Source: Larix kaempferi
Taxonomy: Eukaryota; Streptophyta; Pinopsida; Pinales; Pinaceae
Assembly: GCA_027924585.1 (NCBI GenBank)
Contig: BSBM01000372.1
Location: 32,730,001 to 32,794,000 of the forward strand
Direction: 5' to 3'
Length of the DNA: 64,000 bases
Below the pieces are notes generated by a model that saw only the letters and a list, made by a program, of their open reading frames with translations, was not told the origin of the DNA and searched no databases. Positions 32,823 through 43,748 of this stretch are shown one piece after another. The position numbers were made by a program, and so were the translations under genes. How positions within the stretch are numbered: position 1 is the first letter of the stretch; each line of letters starts with the position of its first letter.

Positions 32823-35800
32823 TGTAATATCCCCAATCATAAATTAGGAATATTATCTCAAAGGTTTCAACTTTAATTATGTTGATTTTCAACCTTTTTC
32901 CCAAACAATGGCTTATGAAGGCTTATGAGATGTTCTCGTTCAACAATAGTGGAGTGTGTGTGTATTTATGATATCCATTAAATGTGTGCGGATCATTAAT
33001 GTGTTTAGATTTCACTGATATGTGTCCCAAATCAGGTCTGATCTAAAATTGGAAGTTGGCAAAGAAACTAGGAACACTAGTTCAATTTTGGCCACACTAA
33101 ACACGAGGTTTCCAACTCTTCCCAAACACTACCGAAGCAGCTCGAATTCTCCCAATGTAAGTTTAATGGAATCAAATAGACTCAAATAAAACTATCTGAC
33201 CCATTTATAGACTCCAAATAAATTCCAAATAAGTATGAAATACACCCCCTCAAGTGTAATGTCCCTTTTTAATAATTTTATTAAAAGGACCAATTTTTCA
33301 CTTTTTCCCCAAATTCGACCTTTGACTAGTTTTGATGCCTAGGTCTCCAATTTTCCCCAAATGCTCCCAAATATTCTGAGAAGGTATATGGATGATGTTA
33401 TAACATAAATATATGTTTCATGGATGCTTTTGTACCTTTAAAATACTTCTGCAAATCCTCTTTCAATTCTGGCCAATGTAGGGAACTTTACTAGTAATTT
33501 CCCTTTGACTAGTATTGGTCTCTAGGTCTCCAATCGGCTCCAAATGCCTCTAAATATTCAATGAAGGTGTATGAATGATATTTGTACTTGATTATTTTGT
33601 TCATGGATTCTTTATGACCATAAAAATACTTCTGCAAACTTGTTTAAGATTCTGGACAAAGTATGGAATTTAACTAGCAATTTGGGGTTCAAATCCCCCC
33701 AGGGTAAATACTGAAAATGACTCTCCAAATGTCTCCAAACTCACTCAAAATTCTTAAAAGAGGTAGGGTATTTCTGAGGGACATTATTTATGGCTCATTT
33801 TCACCATTAATAAATTATTAATTATGTTCTAACCTTCTCCCAAACAACAGCAAAAATCACTAGTTCGACCTTGGGGGAAATAGCATGAAATCTTCTTCAA
33901 ATAAAATAAAACTGAGCAAGATGGCTCCAAATGATTAAGTGATGAACCTAAAACTTGTAATAATAATAAATGGAATTCCATACATCATAAATATATCAGA
34001 TAAATATTCTTCCATTAGAAATCATCATCAATACATTGGCATACATCAATCTAGTGGGGGAATGGTCATTGTTTTCTCATTAATAATCCATTTTACATAT
34101 AAAGACCTTGTATTTCGACCTGAAACTTTCTGTAGATGAAGAATAGATTATATTAATCATATTACAACAGAAATAGATCATGAGAATCTCTCCCAAAGAG
34201 TACAAGATCTCACTAAAAATGCCCTCCCTCAAGGGTCAAGAATATGCCATCAAAAATGGAAATGGTTGAGAGAGTGTGCTGCACTAGAAGAAACCATGAG
34301 CTTCTATGTAGCTTACACCTGCAAATAAACACTCCATTAAATCTCCAAATGAAAGGTCTTAATGTCCTTTCCAATTACCAACTTGGATGGGAATCTTCAC
34401 CCTCGAAATTGGCTAAGGCAAGAAACTAGTCATCCACTAGCTCTCCCTCTTCACAAATGCAATTGAAAATTTCTCAAATGATCAAAATCTGGTTTCATTC
34501 TTTTTTATTGACATTTATAAACTTATAATTTCCTCCATGGGTCGAATGCCTTCCAAGAGACTCATGCCAACTCAAGTTGAGAAGAGATTCCAAAGAACGC
34601 CACGTGTACAACAATTCCTAGTCTCCCACTTCCACCAAATCACATGTGGAAGCATCTTAGCTTCCCTAACTCGCTTGAGTGCCCTCGTGGAGGCTATTTT
34701 TAGCCCTGACATGTCGTATATGTCATATGTCAGCCTTCAAGTATGATTTGTGTCATAGGTGTCATAATATATTCATCATTGTTGTTATAGAGCTAGGGAA
34801 TCCAGCCCAAGTGTCTCACTAGCTCCAAATTGCCTCTTCCTCTTCCATGGGAGTTACTCTTCCTCTACATTTCTACCTTGGATGAGTCATGCAATGAGTA
34901 ATACCTTTTTAACTTCCCCATGTATGTTACCGTTCATTTTGAATTCAAATTGGTGAGAGAATGATGCCAAGTGTAGTAGGGAAATCTAGCCATATGTGGG
35001 CCCCCCTTCCTCCATGTGTCTTCATGATCAAATGCCACTTTTATTTTCACTTGTATATATTTATTTATCTCCTTTATTAAATATTTATTCCATTCTAATG
35101 TTCAAACATCATTTATTATTCCCCTTATTCCAAATCCCAAAGCTTCCACCCCAAACCTAGGAAACTAGTAATTTTCCTCCTTGGCAATTATTTGACCCTT
35201 AGCATCAATTTGAAAAACTCTAATGAATATGTCCAATGTGCTTAGGCCATTGTGACCCACTTCCAATTTGGGACATGACATCAAGACTAGTGAGAAACTA
35301 GCTTTATTTCCCCCACATAAAAATACTAGTTTTTCAACTTGACCAAAACACCTCCTAATTGACTCTAATCCTTCTAAAAAGCTTCAATAAGACTCAAATA
35401 CATCCAAACAAATATAAATGACTCAGTAACATACCACATGGTAATTCTATTAAAGTCTTACAATTAGTATTGTAAATGGCATAACCATATGAGAAAGATT
35501 TATACATGGAATCAGCAGTTACTCAAATATTGAACACCATATGAGGAAAACACTTGGATATTTATTATTAGTTGTATTGGAACATTAATTACACTAATAA
35601 AAAAAATTACATGGATCTTACACAACTTGAAACTCATGAAATACTCAATTACAATTGTACAAGTTTGAACCTCTACCAAAAGAGATACAAAATGGAGTAG
35701 ATTTGATAAAATGGGAACATCTTGGTCATCCGACCACCTTTTTGAGTGAAAAAAAGTTTCTCCAACTAGAAACAATGCTCTGAAGGCAATGGAATAGGTA

Positions 35801-35992
35801 TCACATCCCATAAATTCTCATAAGTGTCAAAACTAGAACCTTCATTCCGGCCCTCCTTCACCGGTCCAAGATTTAAATCAACAAGAAACACCTCCAAATG
35901 ATAGAGAAACCTCCAAAATTGCACCCTCTATCACATAGAAGTCATATACTTCACAAGAATGATATCTTCAAGTGAAAATGGATCCAATGGTA
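32823..35992 (-). repeat. 5' LTR of element Z, first copy, interrupted by a solo LTR
   Basis: The LTR begins TGTAATATCCCC and is visible as 32823-33254 and 35286-35992. The middle is a solo LTR insertion. The final 140 bp (35852-35990) match the element Z 3' LTR at 7480-7620. It is cut at 35992 by copia-3, and the remainder should lie beyond the window. Confidence 0.7.
33255..35280. repeat. Solo LTR (2026 bp) with TSD TCAAG, first copy
   Basis: It begins TGTAATGTCCC and ends GGGACATGACA, and is flanked by TCAAG at 33250-33254 and 35281-35285. No internal region or second LTR is present, so it is the product of LTR-LTR recombination. Its termini resemble those of element Z, which suggests a related gypsy family. 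A TGTCATA cluster lies at 34710-34770. The second copy is 56663-58690. Confidence 0.8.
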
Positions 35993-36564
35993 TGTTGATG
36001 TATATGTAACTTCGGAATGTATTTCACCTATGTATATTGTACTCCTATAGAGATGTTATTATTCCTCTATACGGAAGTGTCGTCATTTGTATTGACAAGT
36101 GTCGCAAGTGTCGCAACTTGCATGTGATGGGTTATTAGACCACCAAGTGTGGGGTCGGCTTTGATTAGTATTACCATGGGTTATTAGACTGAGTTAGACA
36201 AGTCGGCCCTGCTAGTTTATTAGGCAGGTCAAGTCATGTATAAATAGAGTGCGGGAGGCACTCTATTTGATCATCTCATTATTCACTTCTACACTCACCA
36301 TAAAGTGGCGCACAAGTGAGGAAGGAGGAGTAGCTGCTAGGAGGACTATCTCTTGTACTTGGGTTGTATCATTGATCTTTCTATCTCTGAGGAAGTTGTG
36401 GGGTTTTTCACCTTTATGGTTTTCCCCAAAGAAACTTTGTGTGTCTATTGTCTCATGTGATTTCTTGGTGTGATTGATATGCATTGTTATGCTTGATATG
36501 TTGTACATGTTATTCTCTCAGTAAATATCCTAGAGTATGTTGAATTAATGCTAAAAAATTAACA
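35993..36564 (+). repeat. 5' LTR of copia-3, first copy (572 bp)
   Basis: It runs TGTTGATGTATATG...AAAATTAACA. The TATA box TATAAATAG is at 36239-36247. A perfect 11-bp inverted repeat, AAATAGAGTGC and GCACTCTATTT with a 5-base centre, covers 36242-36268 and overlaps the box. The primer site follows directly at 36565. Confidence 0.88.
36242..36268. promoter_or_regulatory. TATA-overlapping palindrome in the copia-3 LTR
   Basis: The arms are 36242-36252 and 36258-36268 with centre GGGAG. Relative to the copia-1 palindrome both arms have changed together (GAGTGC with GCACTC, against GAGAG with CTCTC), so pairing is kept. The second copy is at 59652-59678. Confidence 0.75.
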
Positions 36565-36576
36565 TGGTATCAGAGC
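36565..36576 (+). promoter_or_regulatory. Primer-binding site of copia-3 (initiator Met tRNA)
   Basis: TGGTATCAGAGC directly follows the LTR. It is the standard copia site complementary to initiator Met tRNA. Confidence 0.9.
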
Positions 36577-37297
36577 TAACCTGAGAAGAAGACACTGTGC
36601 AGTTGGGGAAGCTAGGGCTTCTTGTTTATTGGGTTTCTCTCCACAGATATTGAAAGGCAATAGGGTAGATTGACTCTCTTCAGCAAGGCGCATCTTTCTG
36701 TCCAATCAGAATTCAATTCTGGGCACTTTCTTTTTTGGCCCTAAAAATTAGGGTTTCCACAAAAATAGGCATTTCTAAAATCTAAGACCATGGCTCGAAG
36801 CTCCTTGGAAAAATCGAAGTTTAGAGCTTTGGATCGAACTTTTTGGTTGGGTGAAGCTCCGGGAAATTCAAACCCTAGTTTGGGGTCTTGTCTAGTGAAG
36901 CCGAAAATTAGGGTTTCTGCAAAAGTTGGAATTTCTGAAATCTGAGACCATGGCTGGAAGCTCCTCTGAAAAATCAAAGTTTAGAGACCAAGGTCGGACT
37001 TTTTGGATGGGTGAAGCTCTGGGAAAATCAAACCGTAATTCAGGGTCCTCCCTAGTGAATCTAGAAGTTTGAAAAGCAAATTTGAGGGGTGAAACTTTGT
37101 CGTTTTCAAATTCTGAGTATACCAGCTTGATTAGTTCATCAAGGCACATCTTTCTATCCTTTCAGAAGTTTGAAATTCAAAGTTTGAATTTTTAGGGTTT
37201 CTCTGACAAACCCTAATCCAGCTCCAGATCCAGTTTTCAACAAATCAAGTGGTAATACCTAATAACTTTTCTATTTCCATTTGAAGTACTTCTTAAG
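36577..37297 (+). other. Leader of copia-3 with an internal 160-bp tandem duplication
   Basis: The block starting AAAATTAGGGTTTC is present twice, its TTAGGG placed 160 bp apart (aligned ends at 36750 and 36910). Each copy has GAGACCATGGCT or AAGACCATGGCT and a GGGTGAAGCTC motif. The copia-1 leader appears to hold a single copy. Telobox-like AAACCCTA/TAGGGTTT motifs recur. Confidence 0.65.
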
Positions 37298-37912
37298 ATG
37301 TCTCACCACACCAAGCTTGAGGATAAGCTTGAAGGGGCTGATAACTTCCGAGCATGGAAGTATAGGATTGGGTTAATCCTAGAAGAGAATGAGTTGGACA
37401 CTTTCACAAGTGAAGAGGTTCCAATTCCGGAGGGAGATTAGACTAAGGCTTCACACAAGAAGAACTTGGTCAAAGCCAAGAGAATCATTGCTGATTCTAT
37501 TAAGGACTATCTCATACCCCATGTGTCTTCCCTAAGGACACCTAAGGAGATGTTTGATTCCTTGACCAAGCTATTTGAAGGGAAGAACATAAATCGGAAG
37601 ATGACATTGAGGAATCAACTAAAGAACATCCAGATCCAGAATGCGGAGACCATGCAGTCTTACTCTTCAAGGGTCTCCCAGATAAAAGAACAACTTGAAG
37701 TTGCAGAGAATGGAGTAGTGGTAATGACCACTCTTAATGGCCTTCCTAGGTCATGGGATTCCTTCATCCAAGGAATTTGTGCTAGGAAGAAACTTATCTC
37801 TTTCAGCAGGCTGTGGGAAGAATGCTCACAGGAAGAAGCTCAAATTGTAGCTTGAGAAGAAAATATGGGGAATGAAGATCAAGCTCTCACAGCACATACC
37901 AAGAAGAGGACA
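37298..37912 (+). pseudogene. Gag of copia-3, first copy
   Basis: The frame starts MSHHTKLEDK at 37298. It carries a UBN2-type gag domain (FRAWKYRIGLILEENEL, TPKEMFDSLTKLFEGKNINRK, LNGLPRSWDSFIQGI). In-frame stops are at 37439-37441 (TAG) and 37853-37855 (TGA). Only the second half of the zinc knuckle (GHFSSDCPKNK, at about 37910) remains, in another frame, after a deletion. Both stops are present in the second copy, so they predate the duplication. Confidence 0.82.
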
Positions 37913-39315
37913 CTTTTCCTCTGATTGTCCTAAGAACAAAAGGAACAACAACAACAACTACTACAAGCAATCTGACAGGTATGACTTACAGGTATGTTTT
38001 GAAATCTGTTCATGATGAAGTTTATAATATGATTGTCTTCATGTTATTGAGTTTAGTAACAATCTTGTTTAATTTTAGACTTGTCTTATCACCCTAGTAG
38101 AAGTATGAATGCATGATAGAAGACACTCATTGATTAGGGCTATAACACTTATGATTGTATTATGTTTGTACTAATGCACTGTGGTGTTGTATGAGGAGAA
38201 TGTTATCCGCTAACATGAAAGGTACAAATCAAGCTCTAGATCAAGACCATGATAACATGAAGAAAAAGACTCATCCATAGTCATGGATCACATAGAGGTA
38301 TGTATAATTTGGTTCTACAATGGTTAACTTATGAGTTATGCAGGTCATTGAAGAGAACAAGAAAAATGTTGCTAGACATAACTAGCAAATATGATGACCA
38401 GGTATGTTTTTCCTATATCAAGTTAGAATCCTACCCTATGTAAGGATCTTATACTTTTGTATGATCGATAATGATTACTCATGAAGTTACAAGTTTGAGT
38501 AATCTAGGGTTTATGCATATTATGTCTCTTACCTTGATTGATGATATGACTAACCAGAAGAGTTCTATGGTCAAATATGAATATGCATGAGTAAGAGAAG
38601 TCTTCCCTAAAACTTTGAATGCTAATGCTTATTATCTATGTTTGAAATGATCATGACTATACATGTTTAAGATTATTGTGTTTTGATAGTATTAAGATTA
38701 TACTAATGAATGTATGATTATGTATGAGATCTCGAGGATAACACAATGATGATACTAGTAAGCATGCATAGTGATCGAGGATGGATATAAGTTCAAGGAC
38801 AAGTATTCCAGGAAGCAAAGATCAAGAGGGAGCACACTCTAGTAGTTCCTGCAAGGAAGCAAAGATTGAGAGGGAGTCCACCCAACAAACAAACAAAGAT
38901 AAGTATTTGAATTGTCATTTCTTGTATATTTGATTGTTTAAATAATATTGTTCAAATGATGTATATACTTATGTTCCTAGACTTAGGTTGTGTATTATGC
39001 ATATTAGAATAATTTCATTAATGAACAGTATACTACTAATATGCATGTAATGGGTAAGTGGCCTATGGCACTATACAACATTCCATTACTACTTATCTAG
39101 AATGAAACCTCTTTGCTGACATGTTGGGAGTTGTGCACACTCTTAACAATGTTCTGGTAGAGATTGGAAGGCATCTAGAAAGTTACAGGATATGGATAAA
39201 TGTTGTATTGAAGCATTGGATAAATTAATTGCATGATTGTATGCCATATTTCTTTATGTGTAAGAATTTGTCCTAAAAACTATGAGATGTTTCTAATCAT
39301 GCAATTTAACATGTC
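37913..39315 (+). other. Unassigned 1.4-kb sequence in place of protease and integrase in copia-3
   Basis: Between the broken zinc knuckle and RT there is no protease or integrase motif. The sequence is AT-rich and contains several CAG|GTATG-type donor sites (near 37990, 38296 and 38400). One block, bounded by a TATGCAG acceptor and a CAGGTATG donor (about 38344-38400), looks like an exon. Two near copies of AGGAAGCAAAGAT...AGAGGGAG lie near 38810 and 38858. Origin unknown: it could be a captured host fragment or another retroelement. The second copy is 61322-62724. Confidence 0.5.
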
Positions 39316-40031
39316 TTGTTGGAAAAATTGTATACCATCACCTACAAAAGAAGGACTACAACATTTACTCCAGCAACAAAGCTATCTATTGAAGAATCTG
39401 AAGTTCCCAAGATCCGAGATGAAGTAATGATCGAAGAGTACCAGTCGATCATGAAGAATGATGTTTGGGATGTGGTCCTACGACCTGAAGGGAAGTCTGT
39501 TGTGACTTCCAAGTGGATCTATAAGATCATGCATGCTGCAGATGGTAGCATGGAGAAATACAAAGCTAGATTTGTAGCTCATGGCTTCTCCCAAAAAGAG
39601 GGGATAGATTATCAAGAGACTTTTTCTCTTGTAGCCAGGTACACTTCCATCAGATCATTACTTTACCTGGTTGCAATGATAAAATGGAAGATACACCAGA
39701 TGGATTTCAAGACAACTTTCTTGAATGGTGTAGTCGAGGAGGAAGTGTATGTGGAGCAGCCACTTGGTTTTAAGACACATGACCAGAATTCATATGTGTG
39801 TAGGTTGAAGAAAGCCTTGTATGGCTTGAAGCAAGCTCCTAGGACTTGGTATGGTAGGATAGACAGCTTTCTATCCAGTTTGGGCTTTACCAAGAGTAAA
39901 GCAGATTCCAACCTTTACTACAAGGTTGAGGAAGGAAATCCAGTGATACTACTATTGTATGTGGATGACATGTTTGTTACAGGTGAGGATAGATTGATTG
40001 CCGACGCGAAGAGGAAGCTTGCTGCCGAGTT
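39316..40031 (+). pseudogene. Reverse transcriptase fragment of copia-3, first copy
   Basis: The copia RT core is open from about 39409: VMIEEYQSIMKNDVWDVV, SKWIYKI, EYVEQP-like and GLKQAPRTWYGR motifs, and LLLYVDDMFVTG with the catalytic pair intact. It ends at the duplication junction 40031/40032, after KRKLAAE. The missing rest is present in the second copy after 63438. Confidence 0.85.
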
Positions 40032-40194
40032 ACAGATCTGCTAACACAAGTCTTCTTCTCTGGATCATCATCAACGAATCATCGTCCTCAAATCATCATC
40101 ATCATCACTGCTGCTGCTATCTCAATCAATCTCTGATCTACTCTTCATAGGAAGTTCTACAGAGCAATTCCTTTTTCATACTGGATGTAGGCCC

Positions 40195-40905
40195 ACCACC
40201 TGTAGGTCTTCATCATCACTGGCCATACTGTGGAATACTCAGGACTGATTACGTGCCTCAACAAAACCTCGAAAGAGCATCCCAGGACTGATTACGAGCA
40301 CACTGCTCAACCTATCGGATCTCCCAGGATCTTTTACATGTTGACCTTCACAAAACCTACTTAGAGCATCCCAGGATGTTACGAGCAAACCGCTCTACCT
40401 TTCTGGATCTCGATAGAGCATCCCAGGCTGTTACGAGCACACCGCTCTACCTGTACGGGTTTTAAAGGATCTTTTCTATGTGAACTTTCGCAAAACCTAC
40501 TTAGAGCATCCCAGGCTATTACGAGCAAACCGCTCTACCTGTCCGGATCTCGATAGAGCATCCCAGGCTGTTACGAGCACACCGCTCTACCTGTCCATAT
40601 TTTAAAGGATCTTTTCTATGTGAACTTTCGCAAAACCTACTCAAAGCATCCTAGGCTGTTATGAGCAAACCGCTCTACCTGTTCGGATCTCGATAGAGCA
40701 TCCTAGGCTGTTACGAGCACACCGCTCTACCTATTCGGATTTTAAAGGATCTTTTCTATGTGAAACTGTAGCAAAACCTACTCAGAGCATCCCAGGATGT
40801 TACGAGCACACTGCTCTACCTGTCCGGATCTCAATAGAGCAACCCAGGTTGTTACGAGCACGCCGCTCTACCTGTCCAATTTTTAAAGGATCTTTTATAT
40901 GCTAC
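40195..40905. repeat. 140-bp higher-order tandem repeat, copia-2 copy
   Basis: TTTAAAGGA markers start at 40461, 40601, 40741 and 40882, again 140, 140 and 141 bp apart. Subunits with TAGAGC...GCTCTA inverted flanks are preserved, with scattered substitutions. No unit has been gained or lost relative to copia-1. Confidence 0.9.
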
Positions 40906-40959
40906 CTGCACAACCTGTCCACGGCCACAGAGTATCAAACCGATACTCACCATACATCA

Positions 40960-41695
40960 TCCTGATGTACATCATCATAGCATCAACCTGAAGCATATCA
41001 TCTGGAGCAACACCCTGAAGCTTGTCATCTATGATCATCCTGATCAACCTAAGGCATATCATCTGGAGCAACATCCTGAAGCTCGCCATCTGTGATCATC
41101 CTGATCAACCTGATGCATATCATCTAGAGAAACATCCTGAAGCTCGTCATCTGTGATCATCCTGGTCAAACAGTATATCCATCTGATGCATACAAAGTAT
41201 CTACCTAATACATATCATCATACATGATCTACCTGATCATATAATGCATCCACCTGATATACATAATTACATGATCTACCTGATCATACAAGTATCCACC
41301 TGATACATATACAAATACATGATCTACCTGATCATACAAGTATCCACTTGATACATATAATACATGATCTACCTGATCATACAAGTATCCACCTGATATA
41401 TATACAAATACATGATCTACCTTATCATACAAGTATCACCCTGATACATACACAAGTATCCACCTGATACAACTCCATGATCCAACTGATCATATCAATC
41501 ATCCAACATGATGCATATACAAATACATGATCATACTAATCAAAGCATCCAACATGATGCGTACATACATATAAATGATCCAACTGATCATATCCAGCAT
41601 CCAACATGATGCATACATATACATATAAATGATCCAACTGATCATATCCAGCATCCAACATGATGCATATACAAAGCAGTAACTGGAGCATCGTC
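40960..41695. repeat. Further minisatellites in the 3' region of copia-2
   Basis: The same three arrays as in copia-1 occur. The GATCTACCTGATCAT unit starts at 41226, 41273, 41321, 41366 and 41414. One unit is shortened to 45 bp, an indel absent from copia-1. The sense-strand open reading of this array is kept at 41229-41432. Confidence 0.85.
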
Positions 41696-41784
41696 CTGAT
41701 GCTCATCATCCAGCACTTACATCCATAGCCATGGGAAGGATCCTCCTCTCACCATGATTGGAATGGCTCCAGCAGATGTGTCTA

Positions 41785-43722
41785 TCACTTCTTCCTCGAA
41801 GTGTCGTCGATCTGAAGAACACCAAGCCTCTCTCTGAAGTACTCGAACTTCACTCTGGCTAGTGGCTTCGTCAACACATCTACAATCTGCTCATCTATCG
41901 CAACATACAGGAGATTCACTGCTCCTCCTTGCACCATATCCCTGATATAGTGATATTTGATCTCGATGTGTTTCGACCTGTCGTGGAACACCGGGTTCTC
42001 AGACAGCTTTACACAACTCTGGTTGTCACAAAAGATACCAGTAGCCTCCAACGGGAGATCAAATAACTCAAATAGTAGCTTCCGGAGCCATATTGCCTCA
42101 CAACTAGCCGAACATGCTGCAACATACTCTGCTTCGACTGTACTCAGTGCTACGCAGGATTTCCTCCTACTAAACCAAGAGATCACACCTGATCCTATAT
42201 TGAAGAAGCACCTAGATGTGCTCTTCCTATTTGCATCACTACCTGCCCAATCTGAATCAACATAACCCTGCAGGTTAAACTTTTGATTCGCATCATACTT
42301 GAGCCCATAGTCAACTGTACCCTTCAGGTACCTCAGAATATGCTTTACAGCAACCAGGTGAACACCTCTGGGATCCGTCAGGAACTGGCTCAATGTGTTC
42401 ACCGCAAAGCAAATATCTGGTCTAGTGTTCGTTAGGTACATCAAGGACCCAATCATCTGACGATACATAGTGACATCAACCAGATCAGATGAAGCATCAC
42501 ACAGAAGCTTCAAGTTCGATGCCATAGGTGTGGTCATGGCCTTGCAGTCCATCATCCCGAACCTCCTCAGGATATCTACTGCATACTTCCCTTGTCCAAG
42601 GAAGATACCATCTACACTCTGCCACACCTCCATGCCTAGAAAATAGTGCATCATCCCCAAGTCCTTCATCCCGAAATCGGCTGCAAGCTTCCTCTTGGTA
42701 TCGACAATCAAACTATCATTACCTGTTACAAACAGATCATCCACATACAGAAGTAGTATCACTAGATTTCCTTCCTCAACCTTGTAATAAAGGTTGGAGT
42801 CTGCTTTACTCTTGGTAAATCCCAAACTGGATAGGAACCTGTCCATCCTACCATACCAAGTCCTGGGAGCTTGCTTCAAGCCATACAAGGCTTTCTTCAG
42901 TCTGCACACATATGACTCCCTGTCATGTGTCTCAAAACCAAGTGGTTGCTCCACATATACTTCCTCCTCGACTACACCATTCAAGAAATCTGTCTTGACA
43001 TCCATCTGGTGTATCTTCCATTTCATCACTGTAGCCAGAGCAAGTACTGATCTGATGGAAGTGTACCTGGCTACAGGAGCAAAATTTTCTTCATAATCTA
43101 TTCCCTCTTTTTGAGAGAAGCCACGAGCTACGAATCTTTCCTTGTATTTCTCTATGTTGCCATCTGCAGCATGCTTGATCTTGTAGATCCATTTGGAAGT
43201 CACAACAGACTTCCCTTCAGGTCTTGGTACAACATCCCAAACATCATTCTTCATTATTGATTGGTATTCTTCGATCATGGCATCCTTCCATTCTTTCTTT
43301 TCCGCTGCTTCTTCATAATTGGAAGGTTCTTTGTTCATGATATCACAGAGTAAAGCAACATAGCTGGTATGTGATCTAGTTCTCTTCTTTGCTCTGTGTT
43401 CTTCTTTTGGAATGCCATATCTTTTTGCATCTTGAATGAGCTCTCTAGCCCATGCAGGTTTCCTCCTGTGAGAGTTATTCTCATGGGGTGGATCTACAGG
43501 TTCTTGCGGATCTTCAATTTCACGATTTGCATCTGGAATTGCTTCAGTCATAGTAGTGTATTGAAATCTAGTTTCCTTAGCTTCTTCATCATCTTCAACA
43601 GGTGTCTTCCTTGATTTGATGAATGCTGATTTTTCATCAAATGTCACATCCCTGCTGACATCAATCTTCTTGAACCCTGGAAAGTATATTCTGTAATCCT
43701 TCGAGCTTTCACTGTAACCCAC
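41785..43722 (-). pseudogene. Reverse transcriptase and RNase H of copia-2
   Basis: A single 645-residue frame covers the integrase C-terminus (GYSESSKDYRIYFPG), the RT with intact LLLYVDDLFVTG, and a complete RNase H (GYVDSDWAGSDANRKSTSR, TVEAEYVAACSASCEAIWL, CDNQSCVKLSENPVFHDRSK). It ends naturally at DDTSRKK. The only clear defect is the upstream frame change that separates it from integrase, which is shared with copia-1. Confidence 0.9.
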
Positions 43723-43748
43723 AAAGATACCCTTCTTTCCTGAAGGAT

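Larger units (their letters stand above)
20325..40031. repeat. Tandem segmental duplication, unit 1 (about 19.7 kb)
   Basis: This unit covers most of copia-1, the chromovirus 5' end and LTR B, part of element Z with its solo LTR, and the 5' half of copia-3. It is repeated as 40032-63438 in the same order and orientation. By eye the copies differ by about 1.5-2% in sampled stretches (for example 36000-36560 against 59410-59970, about 8 differences). Small indels occur too, which argues against an assembly echo. Confidence 0.88.
35993..40031 (+). mobile_element. Copia-3, first copy, truncated at the duplication junction
   Basis: This plus-strand element belongs to the same broad copia family as copia-1 but is diverged and in opposite orientation. 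It has a 5' LTR, primer site, leader, gag and RT. The integrase region is missing and replaced by about 1.4 kb of unassigned sequence. The first copy stops at the tandem-duplication junction inside RT. The target-site sequence left of the LTR is TGGTA (35988-35992); the right end lies outside the window. Confidence 0.85.

Noticed and set aside
35512-35811. 99-residue minus-strand ORF conserved at 58922-59221
   Set aside because: Conservation is explained by the recent tandem duplication. It lies wholly inside the element Z LTR.
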